Of a stretch of DNA of 61,108 nt, positions 8,264 to 17,928 are shown one piece after another; the stretch's first letter is position 1, and each line of letters starts with the position of its first letter. Location: contig CAYFHK010000001.1 in assembly GCA_964342585.1 (NCBI GenBank), positions 1-61,108 on the forward strand, given 5' to 3'. The stretch is from Parvularcula sp964342585 (GTDB lineage: Bacteria; Pseudomonadota; Alphaproteobacteria; Caulobacterales; Parvularculaceae). The notes under the pieces are model-generated. The model ran no database searches. It was not told the DNA's origin and was given only the letters and a program-made list of their open reading frames with translations. A program made the position numbers and the translations under genes.

Positions 8264-9142
8264 TTACGCAGCTTGGCGACGCTCCGGAAGAGCCGGCAAT
8301 CGCAGCCCTGAAAGAAAACCGCGCACCTCATTTCGGGCCGCGACGTGGCTCATCGCCCCAAACTTCCGCGGCGACTTCGGCGTGTGCAAGTCAAACAGCG
8401 TCATCCCGTTCTGAAAGAGCTCGCGGTAGATCACCCGTTCGCCAAACCCGCGGAGAAGCCGGAATTGGATGCGCGAAGAGAGGTCATCAAGACGCTCACC
8501 CATCGCGACCTTGTTGAGCGATCGGGTCGACTGAACCCGATTACGCAACACCACCCAGTCTATGCCGCCGGGAATTCCGGCCATGGCGCGCTTTTGCCGC
8601 GCTGACCAAACGAGTTCGGCATAGCGGCTCGGCCCCAGAATCCGCCCTGTGATGGGGTCGATCTGCGCCAACATATCAAAATCGACGAAGCTATCATTCA
8701 GCGGGGTGACGATTGTATCGGCGTGGGCGTGGGCCACGCGCGAGAGATGCGTGTCGGCGCCCGGTGTGTCGACCACGAGATAATCGCAATCTGAGAACGC
8801 GGCGAAAGTCCGCTCCAGCTCAGCTGTCTCCTGCTCACGGGCCCGGCTGCGGCTATCGTGCTGCGAGCCCGTGACGGGCAGGAAAGTTGGCATCGGCAAA
8901 ACATCCGTGCCGAGACCATGCTCAATGCCCCATTTTGCGCGGTTCTCGAGATATCGCCACAGACTTTTCTGGCGCAGGTCGAGGTCAATCGTCCCGACTT
9001 TGGCGCCGGACTTCAGCAGCGCGACCGTCAGATGCATGGCAACGGTGGTTTTGCCGGAGCCCCCCTTCTCATTGCCCACGATGATCACGTGGGTGCCGCG
9101 ATGAGGAGACGAGGAAAGGGTCGGCGCGGTCATGGTGCTCAT
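8264..9142 (-). CDS. mipZ: division-plane positioning ATPase MipZ
   Basis: A 292-residue ParA/MinD-superfamily ATPase. The deviant Walker A is GNEKGGSGKTT with signature Lys26 and Lys31; IDLDLRQKS and VVDTPGAD follow, and later TPLNDSFVDFDM and DWVVLRNR match MipZ of Caulobacter closely. MipZ forms a ParB-nucleated gradient that blocks FtsZ assembly near the poles and so places the division site at midcell. Start: the ATG at 9142 overlaps the TGA of the upstream SPOR gene as ATGA, indicating translational coupling. The longer in-frame extension has no family similarity. Confidence 0.92.
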   Translation of the reverse strand: MSTMTAPTLSSSPHRGTHVIIVGNEKGGSGKTTVAMHLTVALLKSGAKVGTIDLDLRQKSLWRYLENRAKWGIEHGLGTDVLPMPTFLPVTGSQHDSRSRAREQETAELERTFAAFSDCDYLVVDTPGADTHLSRVAHAHADTIVTPLNDSFVDFDMLAQIDPITGRILGPSRYAELVWSARQKRAMAGIPGGIDWVVLRNRVQSTRSLNKVAMGERLDDLSSRIQFRLLRGFGERVIYRELFQNGMTLFDLHTPKSPRKFGAMSHVAARNEVRGFLSGLRLPALPERRQAA

Positions 9143-10083
9143 AGAATTGGCTCGCCTTGGAATGGTCTGACGACACAGTATTCGTCGCGCTCTTCGAAGG
9201 CGGCACAACGCGACTCTGCCTCGCCCTCGGTTGGAAAGGGCCCCGCGATCAGGCGAATGTAGCGCCCCTTGCCCGGCAGATCGACGGCGTGCCCACGCGC
9301 GGACAATGAAGTCAATAAATCAGCATACTGCTCTTGAAGGATATCCCAGCCCTCTTCGGCTTTTTCCGCACGCTGATAGGAGGCCAAGTGCAGGCCGTAA
9401 CCACCACCTGCCTTGGACATTTGCGCCATACGCGAAGCGGCCTCCTCTGCCTTTTCTTTGGCTTCTGAGGGCATGACTGAAACGGTTTGACCGTTGAAAT
9501 CGTCATTCGGCGTCGGCGCGCTCTGCGCAGGTTTCGGCACAGGCGCTCCTTGTCCGCCCAAACGACTAGGCGGTGCGCTCTTTGTCGTCGTTGCAACAGG
9601 AGCACCCGAGGGGGTGTCCTCAATCGCGGCCAACTCGTCCTCGATGTTGGTGCGCGGCTGATAGCTTCCCCGCGCCAATTGCGGCGCCGGGGGCACCTCT
9701 GGCGGCTCGCCATAGCCATCATCTACGGGCTTGAAAGTGAGGATTTGCGGCGGGATCGCCGCACTTGCCTTTTCGGGGGGCGCCGGTTGGGCGGACCGCA
9801 TCGCATCGCTAGCTGGCGTATTCGGCGTAAACGCAACGGGGGTCTTTGCGGCGCGGTAACCCACCCCCCCATCCATTGCCGGATCGAGCAGTTCTGGCGG
9901 CGGCGCAGATCCCCAATTGGGCGCGTCATACGCTGATCGGCGAAGCGCCTGGGGCAAGACCGGATCAGCCGACGCCTGCGGTGCTGCCGGCGCGGCCGCC
10001 ACTTCAGCCTCGGCGCCCGACGATGCACAGGCGGCGAGCGCCAAAGGCCAAACGAGATTGCAAAGAATATAAAGTGTTCGCAT
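9139..10083 (-). CDS. SPOR-domain lipoprotein
   Basis: A 314-residue lipoprotein. Signal peptide residues 1-18 end in LALAAC (Cys19). A long proline/alanine-rich, low-complexity periplasmic linker follows, then a C-terminal SPOR domain (about 240-312; YGLHLASYQ, YIRLIAGPF). SPOR domains bind denuded septal peptidoglycan, so a role at the division site is likely, consistent with coupling to mipZ. The start at 10083 is chosen because it gives a clean lipoprotein signal; a longer frame would run into the divergent panC. The middle region lacks known domains. Confidence 0.85.
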   Translation of the reverse strand: MRTLYILCNLVWPLALAACASSGAEAEVAAAPAAPQASADPVLPQALRRSAYDAPNWGSAPPPELLDPAMDGGVGYRAAKTPVAFTPNTPASDAMRSAQPAPPEKASAAIPPQILTFKPVDDGYGEPPEVPPAPQLARGSYQPRTNIEDELAAIEDTPSGAPVATTTKSAPPSRLGGQGAPVPKPAQSAPTPNDDFNGQTVSVMPSEAKEKAEEAASRMAQMSKAGGGYGLHLASYQRAEKAEEGWDILQEQYADLLTSLSARGHAVDLPGKGRYIRLIAGPFPTEGEAESRCAAFEERDEYCVVRPFQGEPIL

Positions 10084-10149
10084 ACGGCGCTCTTCGTTAA
10101 CGGTTTTGGTTGACGAAGCGTTTACGAAACTGAAGAGACCGTTACGATC

Positions 10150-11028
10150 ATGCCCTCGCCCCGCGCCGCTGCCATCGCCCGAACGCGCCTCGATCTTGAG
10201 GCGATTCTGTCTCCATGGCGCAACCATAAAGAGAAAATTTGTCTCGTCCCAACCATGGGTGCGCTGCATGACGGCCACCTCTCGTTAATTCGCCAAGCCA
10301 AGAAACTCAGCGATCGTGTGATCGTAAGCGTGTTCGTCAATCCCCGGCAATTCGGTCCGAACGAAGATTTTGCGACGTATCCACGCGACGAAATGGGCGA
10401 CGTGGAAAAGGCAGAAAGTGCCGGCGCCGACGTGATTTTCACGCCTGATATCAATGAGATGTATCCCGATGGATACCAAACCATCGTCTCGGTGCCCAAG
10501 CTGGCCAATTGCATGGATGGAACGTCTCGCCCCGGCTTCTTCGACGGTGTCGCGACGGTGGTCACCAAACTCTTCACCCAGACACGTCCCGACCAAGCAA
10601 TTTTCGGTGAGAAAGACTTCCAGCAACTCCAAATTATCAAGCGTTTATCCCTTGATCTTAATCTTGGGGTTGAGGTGATCGGCGCGCCAATCATCCGTGA
10701 AGCGGACGGGCTCGCCATGTCGTCCCGCAACCGATACTTGTCCGCCGATGAGCGTGCAGTCGCCGGCAATTTGAACGTCGTTTTGCGCGAAACAGCTCAG
10801 CGCCTGGTCGACGGGGCCGAAATCGACGCCGCATTGCAAACAGGACGCGCTCAGCTCGAAGCGGCCGGCCTCCAGCCGATCGATTACTTTGACCTTCGTA
10901 TCGAGAGCACCCTCGCCAAAATCGACTCGGAGGCCCTGCCCCGCCCCTGCTGCGCCCGCCTTTTTGTCGCGGTGATGCTCGGGCGGACGCGACTCATCGA
11001 CAACTGGCCAGTGCATGTGGAGGGGTGA
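10150..11028 (+). CDS. panC: pantothenate synthetase
   Basis: A 292-residue enzyme that joins pantoate and beta-alanine with ATP to form pantothenate, the precursor of coenzyme A. The nucleotidyltransferase signature is PTMGALHDGH, followed by SVFVNPRQFGPNEDF, the pantoate loop near FGEKDFQQL and SSRNRYL. Length is typical of the family (about 280-290). It is transcribed divergently from the SPOR/mipZ pair across a 66-bp gap. No other pan genes are in the window. Confidence 0.95.
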   Translation: MPSPRAAAIARTRLDLEAILSPWRNHKEKICLVPTMGALHDGHLSLIRQAKKLSDRVIVSVFVNPRQFGPNEDFATYPRDEMGDVEKAESAGADVIFTPDINEMYPDGYQTIVSVPKLANCMDGTSRPGFFDGVATVVTKLFTQTRPDQAIFGEKDFQQLQIIKRLSLDLNLGVEVIGAPIIREADGLAMSSRNRYLSADERAVAGNLNVVLRETAQRLVDGAEIDAALQTGRAQLEAAGLQPIDYFDLRIESTLAKIDSEALPRPCCARLFVAVMLGRTRLIDNWPVHVEG

Positions 11029-11065
11029 GACCTTACATCATGATTGTCGGGCGGGACCATTCGGC

Positions 11066-11084
11066 CTAAACCGCCATTAACCAT
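11066..11084 (+). promoter_or_regulatory. possible CtrA-binding site
   Basis: CTAA, seven bases, then TTAACCAT: one mismatch from the CtrA consensus TTAA-N7-TTAA, with the downstream half-site TTAACC extension intact. It lies 15 bp before the ATG of the NfeD gene and 38 bp after panC. It is very close to the start codon, so it would act as a repressor site or imply a later start. Prediction from motif only. Confidence 0.35.
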
Positions 11085-11098
11085 CGGGGAGGCGCGAG

Positions 11099-12604
11099 AT
11101 GGGGCAGGAACGCAAAAGGGCTTTCACCGCCGTGGCCATCATCGGCGCGGCATTGCTGTTGCTCCAGCTCTTGGGACAAGGCCTTGCACAGTCAGGTGAG
11201 CGGCGCGGCACCATTCTCACCTTGAACGGCCCCGTCACACCGGCATCGGCAAGCTACCTCGAACGCGAGATCTCTGCCGCATCAGCGCGGGACGAAGAGG
11301 TGATCATCCTCGAGATCGACACCCCCGGCGGCCTTGTCGATTCAATGAAGAGCATCATCAAAGCGATCCTCGCCTCGGACACGCCGGTGGTGACTTATGT
11401 CTCGCCGCAGGGGGCAAGGTCCGCCAGCGCGGGTCTTTATATTATGTATGCGGCCCATGTCTCGGCCATGGCGCCCGCAACGAACACCGGCTCTGCCACG
11501 CCTGTCGAAATCGGCGGCCCCGGTGGAGGCGAGCCGCCGGCTTCGCCTTTCGAGGAACCTGCCCCCGGCGCGGATGAGACCACCGATGAAGCGGCTGAAG
11601 AAACGGAAGAGACGTCAGAAACGGCGCCCACAGATGTTTCGAATGAGGCATCGATGCGCGGCAAGATCATCGAAGACTCCGTCGCCTATATTAAGAGCCT
11701 CGCGGAATTGCGCGGGCGCAACGCAGAGTTCGCTGAGCGCGCTGTCCGGCCGCCCTCGGCGAGTATCACGGTGGACGAAGCGCTTGAGCTTGGCGTGATT
11801 GAGATTAAGGCCGACGATCTCGACGACCTCATGGCGCAGCTCGATGGACGCACCGTCGAAGTGGCTAGCGGTGAGGCCACCTTGGCGACGCGGAACGTAC
11901 TGCTGTCGCGGGTGGAGCCCACCATTGTGGAGAAGATCCTCGGATTTTTCGCCAACCCCAACGTCGCGGCGATCCTCTTCACCCTGGGGACCACCGGCTT
12001 GATCGTGGAAATGTGGAACCCCGGCAGCATCTTTCCCGGGGCACTGGGCTTCCTTTGCCTGATCCTCGCGCTCTATTCCTTCCAGGTACTGCCCTATAAT
12101 GTGGTGCCGCTCGCCCTGATGGGTCTTGGTGCGTTGCTTATCGTGATCGAGCTCTTTACACCGACATTCGGGCTTGCCGGTTTATCGGGCACAGCATTGT
12201 TCGGTGTGGGGCTCTATTTCCTCTTCCCTGGCGAATTCCGGGTCGCGCCTGGTATCTTGGTTGGGGTGATTGGCGCCGCCGGGCTCATCGTCTTAACCAC
12301 ACTATTGGCTGTCGTGCGCTCCCGCGGCCACGGCCCGCTCATTGGGCAAGAAGCGATTCGGAAACGCGAAGGCCGAGTTGACGATTGGGACGCGGATGCG
12401 GGTGAAGGCTATGTGGTCGTCGACGGCGAACGCTGGAAAGCACGGTCCAAAGACAAACTCGCGCCCGGCGATCGCATCAAAGTGCAGGACGTTGACGGCA
12501 TTTGCTTGATCATCCGCAAAGCCCAAGGCAGCAATAGCGTGACGCGCTTCATGACGAAACGTCAGACGACACCATCCGATCCAGCAGCTGAGACCAGCCG
12601 CTAA
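11099..12604 (+). CDS. NfeD-family membrane serine protease
   Basis: A 501-residue protein of the long NfeD (NfeD1b) class. A signal-anchor (about 10-31) precedes a ClpP-like protease domain with the serine in GARSASAGLYI and the catalytic lysine in YIKSLAELRGRN. Between them lies an acidic, Thr/Glu-rich insert (about 147-183). Four to five transmembrane segments follow (about 285-405), and a C-terminal OB-fold (about 420-480; GYVVVDGERWKA). These proteases act with SPFH proteins, and an SPFH gene follows after 45 bp, so the pair is probably one membrane quality-control unit. Confidence 0.9.
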   Translation: MGQERKRAFTAVAIIGAALLLLQLLGQGLAQSGERRGTILTLNGPVTPASASYLEREISAASARDEEVIILEIDTPGGLVDSMKSIIKAILASDTPVVTYVSPQGARSASAGLYIMYAAHVSAMAPATNTGSATPVEIGGPGGGEPPASPFEEPAPGADETTDEAAEETEETSETAPTDVSNEASMRGKIIEDSVAYIKSLAELRGRNAEFAERAVRPPSASITVDEALELGVIEIKADDLDDLMAQLDGRTVEVASGEATLATRNVLLSRVEPTIVEKILGFFANPNVAAILFTLGTTGLIVEMWNPGSIFPGALGFLCLILALYSFQVLPYNVVPLALMGLGALLIVIELFTPTFGLAGLSGTALFGVGLYFLFPGEFRVAPGILVGVIGAAGLIVLTTLLAVVRSRGHGPLIGQEAIRKREGRVDDWDADAGEGYVVVDGERWKARSKDKLAPGDRIKVQDVDGICLIIRKAQGSNSVTRFMTKRQTTPSDPAAETSR

Positions 12605-12649
12605 TAAACGACACGAAACATCCGTGCGCAACGTAAGGAGTGCTCGCCC

Positions 12650-13411
12650 ATGAATATCGAATTCATCAGTTTTCTGATCCCGCTCATTTTCGTCGGCTTT
12701 GTGATCCTCAGTTCGGTGATCAAAGTCCTAAAAGAGTACGAGCGCGGGGTTATCTTCACACTTGGCCGCGTGGGGAAACGTGCCGGAGGCCCGGGCCTGA
12801 TCATCCTTATCCCCGTGGTGCAAACCATGCGCAAAGTCGACATGCGCACATTGGTTGCCGACGTGCCGCCGCAGGACGTCATCTCTCGGGATAACGTTTC
12901 GGTGAACGTGAACGCGGTGATCTATTTCCGCGTCATCGATGCGGTTCGCGCGGTCGTCCAAGTCGAGAACTATGTCGAGGCCACCAGCCAGTTGGCCCAG
13001 ACGACGCTTCGTTCCGTCCTCGGTAAGCACGATCTCGACGAAATGCTTCAGGAGCGCGATCAGCTGAACAAGGACATTCAGCAAATCCTCGACGAGCAAA
13101 CCGAGGCGTGGGGCATCAAGGTGGCGAATGTCGAAATCAAACGCGTCGACGTCGACCCATCGATGATCCGGGCAATCGCACGCCAGGCGGAGGCCGAGCG
13201 CGAACGGCGGGCCAAAATCATCTTGGCTGAAGGCGAACTACAGGCTGCCGCGAAGCTGCGTGAAGCGGCAGATGAGCTGGCAACCCAACCCTCCTCCATG
13301 CAGCTCCGCTATCTGAATACGCTGCAGGAGATCGCATCGGATCGAACGAACACGATCGTCTTCCCCTTCTCGCCCGCAGAAGTGGCGAAAATGCTTGGGC
13401 GCCCCGACTAA
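12650..13411 (+). CDS. SPFH/stomatin-like membrane protein
   Basis: A 253-residue stomatin/slipin-type protein. An N-terminal membrane segment (about 3-23) leads into the SPFH domain: EYERGVIFTLGR, GPGLIILIPV and VDMRTLVADVPPQ. A helical coiled-coil portion follows (QAEAERERRAKI). Such proteins oligomerise into membrane microdomains and regulate or scaffold proteases; the NfeD partner is encoded just upstream. An AAGGAG ribosome site precedes the ATG. The stop lies 11 bp from that of the convergent ptsP. Confidence 0.92.
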   Translation: MNIEFISFLIPLIFVGFVILSSVIKVLKEYERGVIFTLGRVGKRAGGPGLIILIPVVQTMRKVDMRTLVADVPPQDVISRDNVSVNVNAVIYFRVIDAVRAVVQVENYVEATSQLAQTTLRSVLGKHDLDEMLQERDQLNKDIQQILDEQTEAWGIKVANVEIKRVDVDPSMIRAIARQAEAERERRAKIILAEGELQAAAKLREAADELATQPSSMQLRYLNTLQEIASDRTNTIVFPFSPAEVAKMLGRPD

Positions 13412-13422
13412 GCTTTTGAGGC

Positions 13423-15717
13423 CTATTTGATCGCGGTAATCTGCTGATCGCGAACGAATTTGCGCATTTCCTCACGCATATCCGGTGTGCCTTTGGAGAT
13501 CATTTCCGCAACGAATGAACGGAGGGGCTCGTAAGAACTGCTCCGGATCATCGCTTTAATCGGGCCGATAGCACTTGCGGGCACGGACAATCGATCAATG
13601 CCAATGGCGATCAGGGCCAGTGCCATGAGCGGGTCGGCCGCCTGCTCACCGCAATAGCCGACGGGTCTCCCTGCACTCTTTCCCTCATTCGCGGTGCGCG
13701 CGAGAAAGCCAAGAAAGATTGGCGACAGCGGATCATACCGTCGGCTGACCAAGGTGTTTTCTCGATCGGCCGCAAAGAAGAACTGCGCCAAGTCATTCCC
13801 GCCGATCGAAATGAAATCGCATGCCGCAGCAATGCGGGAGCAATCCCATGCTGCCGATGGGATTTCGATCATTGCGCCCATGGATAGCGATGAGGGGGGC
13901 GTCGCCGACTGGCGCTCAAGCCGCGCCATTTCCTTATCCACCAGCGCCCGCGCCGCGACCACTTCTTCAACCGTGGTGACCAGAGGCAACATAAACGACA
14001 AATGTCGCCCCTGTGCCGCGCGGAGCAATGCGCGAATCTGCGTCCGCATGAAGCCCTCGCGGTCGATGGCGACGCGCAAGCCTCGCCACCCCATTGCTGG
14101 GTTCACCTCGCGCGGGCCTTCCATATAGCCGGCACGTTTGTCAGAGCCGATATCCGCTGTCCGAAACGTCACCTCACGGCCTTCCGCCGCCTCAAGCACG
14201 CGACGATAAAGCGCTTCTTGATCCGCCGTTGTGGGCAGACGGTTTCCCATCAAGAACTGAAACTCGGTCCGAAACAGGCCGACGGATCGCGCACCCGTCT
14301 CTTTCAGGTGCGCCATATCCAAAATGAGGCCGGCATTCATCTGCAGTTCGATCTCGCGCCCATCTCGCGTGACCGCTGGCTGATCCTTATACGCCGAATA
14401 TTCTTTCAGCGTCCGTGTGCGAAGGATCTTTTTATCGTGGAACGCGTCGACCACCGCCTCGTGCGGGCGCAAATGGACATCGCCGGTCGCGCCGTCGAGC
14501 ACAACCAAATCGCCATTATCCGCGCGATCGACGATATCGGGCAGCCCGGCAACCATCGGGATACTGAGCGATCGCGCAACGATCGCAGCATGCGAGGTGC
14601 TGGCACCTTCCGATAGAACGATCCCTTTTAGGCGTTCCAAATCGAGGTCCAATAGCTCCGCAGGCCCTAGAGTCTCTGCGACGAGGATCGCATTTTCAGG
14701 GATGTTTTCGGGCCCCGTCTGCTCGCCAGCAAGCTCTCGCAAAAGCCGCCGCGCAAGGTCATCAAGATCGTGGAAGCGTTCGCGAAGATATGGATCCTTT
14801 ACGGACCGCATGCGCTGGCGGTTTTCTTCCTGAACCTGAACAACCGCCGATTCTGCCGAAAGACCCGATAACACCTTCTCTTCAAGGCGGCGGACCCAGC
14901 CTTTATCATAGGCAAACAGCCGGTAGACCTCGAGCACCTCTTTCGAAGCGCCTTGCAACCCCGTATCGGCCGCGATCATGTCGTCGATCGACTTCTGCAT
15001 CGCGGCGATCGCGTCTTCTAGGCGCTGCTTTTCGCTCCCCACATTAGAAGCAAAGGTCCGATGCGCCGGCACGCGCGGCTCTCGCCGCAGCACGTGCCCT
15101 TCAGCGATGCCAGGAACGATCGGCGCACCAACCATATGCTCAGGCTTGTGAAGCACCGCTTCAACATCCTGACGATCCCGCTCTTCAAGCAGCTGTCCAG
15201 TTGAAACGATCTCTGCCAGAACGGTGGCAACGGTTTGCGCGACTTCGGTCTCTTCTTCCGAGAAATCCCGCTTGGCGATGTTCTGGATCACCAGCACGCC
15301 AATCACTTGGCCCGAACGGATGATCGGCACACCGAGGAAAGCGTGCAGCGGGTCCTCGCCGGTTTCTGCGCGGTAGGAGAAGGCCTCGTGCGTCTTGGCG
15401 TTGTCGAGTTTCAACGGTCGACGGTGACGTGCAACCCAGCCGACGACACCTTCAGACATATCAAGCCGCGTTGCGTGGACAGCTGCGGGGTTCAAACCTT
15501 GCGTCGCGAATAACTCAAGCACATCATCCGCACGCCGCACATAAATTGAGCAAACGTCGGCGACCATATTGGCAGCGATTGAGCTCACCAAATGGTCGAG
15601 CCGCACTTGCGGTGCGGTCTCCTCGGCCATGATCTCGCGCAGCCGCTTGAGCAAGGCACGGGGCGTCGACCGCGAGCGCGGCTCATACCCTGTGTCTTGC
15701 GGCGGCGTCGGCGACAT
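13423..15717 (-). CDS. ptsP: PTS-Ntr enzyme I (phosphoenolpyruvate-protein phosphotransferase)
   Basis: A 764-residue enzyme I of the nitrogen PTS. An N-terminal GAF domain (about 25-165) precedes the PEP-utiliser swivelling domain with the phospho-histidine in STSHAAIVARS, and the C-terminal TIM barrel with the active-site cysteine in GYCGEQ. It takes phosphate from PEP and passes it to NPr, then EIIA-Ntr, a regulatory chain that controls potassium, nitrogen and (p)ppGpp responses. The GAF domain senses glutamine in relatives. It follows lysC by 3 bp; the ptsP-lysC pairing is typical of alphaproteobacteria. Confidence 0.93.
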   Translation of the reverse strand: MSPTPPQDTGYEPRSRSTPRALLKRLREIMAEETAPQVRLDHLVSSIAANMVADVCSIYVRRADDVLELFATQGLNPAAVHATRLDMSEGVVGWVARHRRPLKLDNAKTHEAFSYRAETGEDPLHAFLGVPIIRSGQVIGVLVIQNIAKRDFSEEETEVAQTVATVLAEIVSTGQLLEERDRQDVEAVLHKPEHMVGAPIVPGIAEGHVLRREPRVPAHRTFASNVGSEKQRLEDAIAAMQKSIDDMIAADTGLQGASKEVLEVYRLFAYDKGWVRRLEEKVLSGLSAESAVVQVQEENRQRMRSVKDPYLRERFHDLDDLARRLLRELAGEQTGPENIPENAILVAETLGPAELLDLDLERLKGIVLSEGASTSHAAIVARSLSIPMVAGLPDIVDRADNGDLVVLDGATGDVHLRPHEAVVDAFHDKKILRTRTLKEYSAYKDQPAVTRDGREIELQMNAGLILDMAHLKETGARSVGLFRTEFQFLMGNRLPTTADQEALYRRVLEAAEGREVTFRTADIGSDKRAGYMEGPREVNPAMGWRGLRVAIDREGFMRTQIRALLRAAQGRHLSFMLPLVTTVEEVVAARALVDKEMARLERQSATPPSSLSMGAMIEIPSAAWDCSRIAAACDFISIGGNDLAQFFFAADRENTLVSRRYDPLSPIFLGFLARTANEGKSAGRPVGYCGEQAADPLMALALIAIGIDRLSVPASAIGPIKAMIRSSSYEPLRSFVAEMISKGTPDMREEMRKFVRDQQITAIK

Positions 15718-15720
15718 GAT

Positions 15721-17013
15721 TTAGGCGACCTCTCCCAATGAAAAGGCGTCGTGCAGGGCCCGCACGGCCAATTCGGTATATTCCGCTGGGATAAGTACGC
15801 TGATTTTGATTTCCGATGTCGAAATATTGTGCACGTTAATACCGCGTTCAGCCAGCGTTTCGAACATCTTCGCTGCGACGCCAGAATGATCGTTCATCCC
15901 CACACCGATGATCGAGACTTTGGAAACGTTTTGATCCGCTAAGACGGAATCAAAGCCAATGTCTTCTTTCTTTTCGGTCAGGACCGCTTGCGCCCGCGCC
16001 AGATCACCCTCTTTTAAGGTGAAGGACATGTTCGCCGACTCGCCAGTGCGCGCCTGGCTTTGAACAATCATGTCGATATTGACCTTGGCATCCGCCAGGG
16101 TCGCGAAGACTTTCGCTGCCTTCCCCGGCACGTTCGGTATGCCCATTAGGCTCAATTTGGCTTCCGCGCGGCTTGGCACGACCGCCGAGACGACCCGTCG
16201 CTCCATGATGTCATCCTCATCAACAATAAGTGTACAAGCGGGATTTTCCTGTGGCTCTTTCAAACTCGACAGCACACGGATTGGCACGCCATGATTCATG
16301 GCGAGACCAACGCTGCGCGTTTGCAGCACCTTTGCCCCCTGCGATGCCATTTCCAGCATCTCCTCAAAGGAGATACGTGAGAGGCGCTGGGCCCCTGGCA
16401 CCAGGCGCGGGTCTGTCGTGTAAACCCCATCAACGTCCGTATAGATATCACATTGGCCGGCACCGAGCGCAGCCGCAAAGGCAACGGCCGTGGTGTCCGA
16501 GCCGCCGCGCCCCAGCGTGGTGATCCGGCCGTCTTCAGTCACCCCCTGAAAGCCGGCGACCACCGCCACCTCGCCCGCGTCCATGGCCTTGCCCATCTTG
16601 TCGGCGCGGATTTCCAAAATCTCCGCCGCACCATGGGTATCGTCGGTTTCAAGCGGCACTTGCCAACCAAGCCAGCTGCGCGCCGGCACGCCTTGGCGCT
16701 GGAGAATCAAAGCGAGGAGCCCAGCAGAAACCTGCTCACCTGATGCGACAACTGAATCATAATCAGCGGTGCGCGAGACGTCGTTTTGCCCAGCCTCCCG
16801 CGCCAGCCCGACCAATCGGTCGGTCTCCCCGGCCATAGCCGAAACGGTGACGCAGACGCGTTTTCCGGCCCGCACCTCTTTCATCACATGTCTGGCGACC
16901 CGTTCCATTCGCGAGATATCGGCGACAGATGTGCCGCCGAATTTCATCACCAATCGATCGCTGCGCGTTTTCGGCGCATGTGGGGTCAGGGCCATGGGAT
17001 CACCGTGGCTCAT
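15721..17013 (-). CDS. lysC: aspartate kinase
   Basis: A 430-residue aspartokinase catalysing the first step of lysine, threonine and methionine synthesis. The kinase domain opens with VMKFGGTSVAD and has the GRGGSDTTAVA nucleotide loop and a YTDVDGVYTTDPR segment. Two C-terminal ACT domains (about 285-425) carry MSLMGIPNVPGKAAK and VSIIGVGMNDHSGVA and should give lysine and/or threonine feedback control. Start: the ATG at 17013 has an AAGGAGGAG site upstream; an ATG at 16995 is the main alternative. It is followed at once by ptsP. Confidence 0.94.
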   Translation of the reverse strand: MSHGDPMALTPHAPKTRSDRLVMKFGGTSVADISRMERVARHVMKEVRAGKRVCVTVSAMAGETDRLVGLAREAGQNDVSRTADYDSVVASGEQVSAGLLALILQRQGVPARSWLGWQVPLETDDTHGAAEILEIRADKMGKAMDAGEVAVVAGFQGVTEDGRITTLGRGGSDTTAVAFAAALGAGQCDIYTDVDGVYTTDPRLVPGAQRLSRISFEEMLEMASQGAKVLQTRSVGLAMNHGVPIRVLSSLKEPQENPACTLIVDEDDIMERRVVSAVVPSRAEAKLSLMGIPNVPGKAAKVFATLADAKVNIDMIVQSQARTGESANMSFTLKEGDLARAQAVLTEKKEDIGFDSVLADQNVSKVSIIGVGMNDHSGVAAKMFETLAERGINVHNISTSEIKISVLIPAEYTELAVRALHDAFSLGEVA

Positions 17014-17166
17014 CTGGCCGACACTCCTCCTTACCAAAGCACGTCGTGCTAAGGGATAGAGGGGGCTGCTGCAAGGTCACGAAAGCCATAAGACGCGCTT
17101 CGACGCATTGCGCAACGCAGCAAAATTGCGCAGATTTTATGCCGCGCGCGGAGGACGTAAGAAACC

Positions 17167-17925
17167 ATGACGATCGGTACCACGACCGTAGACGATAAAG
17201 AGATCGAAAAGTTCACCGCAATGGCCGCCGATTGGTGGGATCCGTTCGGGAAATTCAAACCGCTGCATAAGTTCAATCCCACACGTTTGGGCCTTATTCG
17301 CGACCAGTTGTGCCAACATTTCGGACGCGATCGCCAGGAAAAGAAACCCCTCGAAGGTCTTCGCCTATTAGATGTGGGATGCGGCGGCGGGTTGGTCTCA
17401 GAGCCAATGTGCCGTCTTGGCGCAGAGATGGTGGGCATCGACGCCGCAGAAACCAATGTGAAGGTCGCGGCAGCGCATGCGGCGGAAACCGGCTGTGCCA
17501 TCGACTATCGTCACACAACGGTGGAAGACCTCGTTGCAGCGAATGAGCCAAAGTTTGACGCGGTGTTGAACCTCGAAGTGGTGGAGCATGTGGCCGATGT
17601 GCCTTTGTTTCTCTCGGCCAGCGCCTCGCTGGCGAAGCCGGGCGGCATGATAGCCGTCGCCACAATCAACCGCACTCTGAAGGCCTTGATGACGGCGAAG
17701 ATCGGGGCAGAATACATCTTGCGCTGGCTACCAGCGGGCACACATGATCCTCGGAAATTCGTAAAGCCCTCGGAGGTCGTTTCTGCACTGAGCAAGGCAG
17801 GGCTAAAGATCGAGACGGAAAAAGGCCTGACCTATCTTCCGCTCCTCGACGGCTGGCGCACAAGTGATGATTTGTCCGTGAACTATATGATTTTCGCGAG
17901 CAAACCGGCGGCGCCCACATCTTGA
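17167..17925 (+). CDS. ubiG: ubiquinone O-methyltransferase UbiG
   Basis: A 252-residue SAM-dependent methyltransferase. The UbiG N-terminal signature FTAMAADWWDPFGKFKPLH is present, then the SAM motif LLDVGCGGGLVSEPM, the post-motif MVGIDAAE and LEVVEHV. UbiG performs both O-methylations in ubiquinone synthesis. Length is typical. It is divergent from lysC and ends 3 bp before the stop of convergent comEC. Confidence 0.95.
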   Translation: MTIGTTTVDDKEIEKFTAMAADWWDPFGKFKPLHKFNPTRLGLIRDQLCQHFGRDRQEKKPLEGLRLLDVGCGGGLVSEPMCRLGAEMVGIDAAETNVKVAAAHAAETGCAIDYRHTTVEDLVAANEPKFDAVLNLEVVEHVADVPLFLSASASLAKPGGMIAVATINRTLKALMTAKIGAEYILRWLPAGTHDPRKFVKPSEVVSALSKAGLKIETEKGLTYLPLLDGWRTSDDLSVNYMIFASKPAAPTS

Positions 17926-17928
17926 CAC

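Noticed and set aside
10084..10149. CtrA box in the panC/SPOR divergent gap (TTAACGG near 10096)
   Set aside because: The second half-site is nine bases away and mismatched, so the N7 spacing fails.
17013..17166. Riboswitch or attenuator before lysC (lysine leader)
   Set aside because: The gap has no extended structure; there is no room for a lysine riboswitch of about 170 nt.
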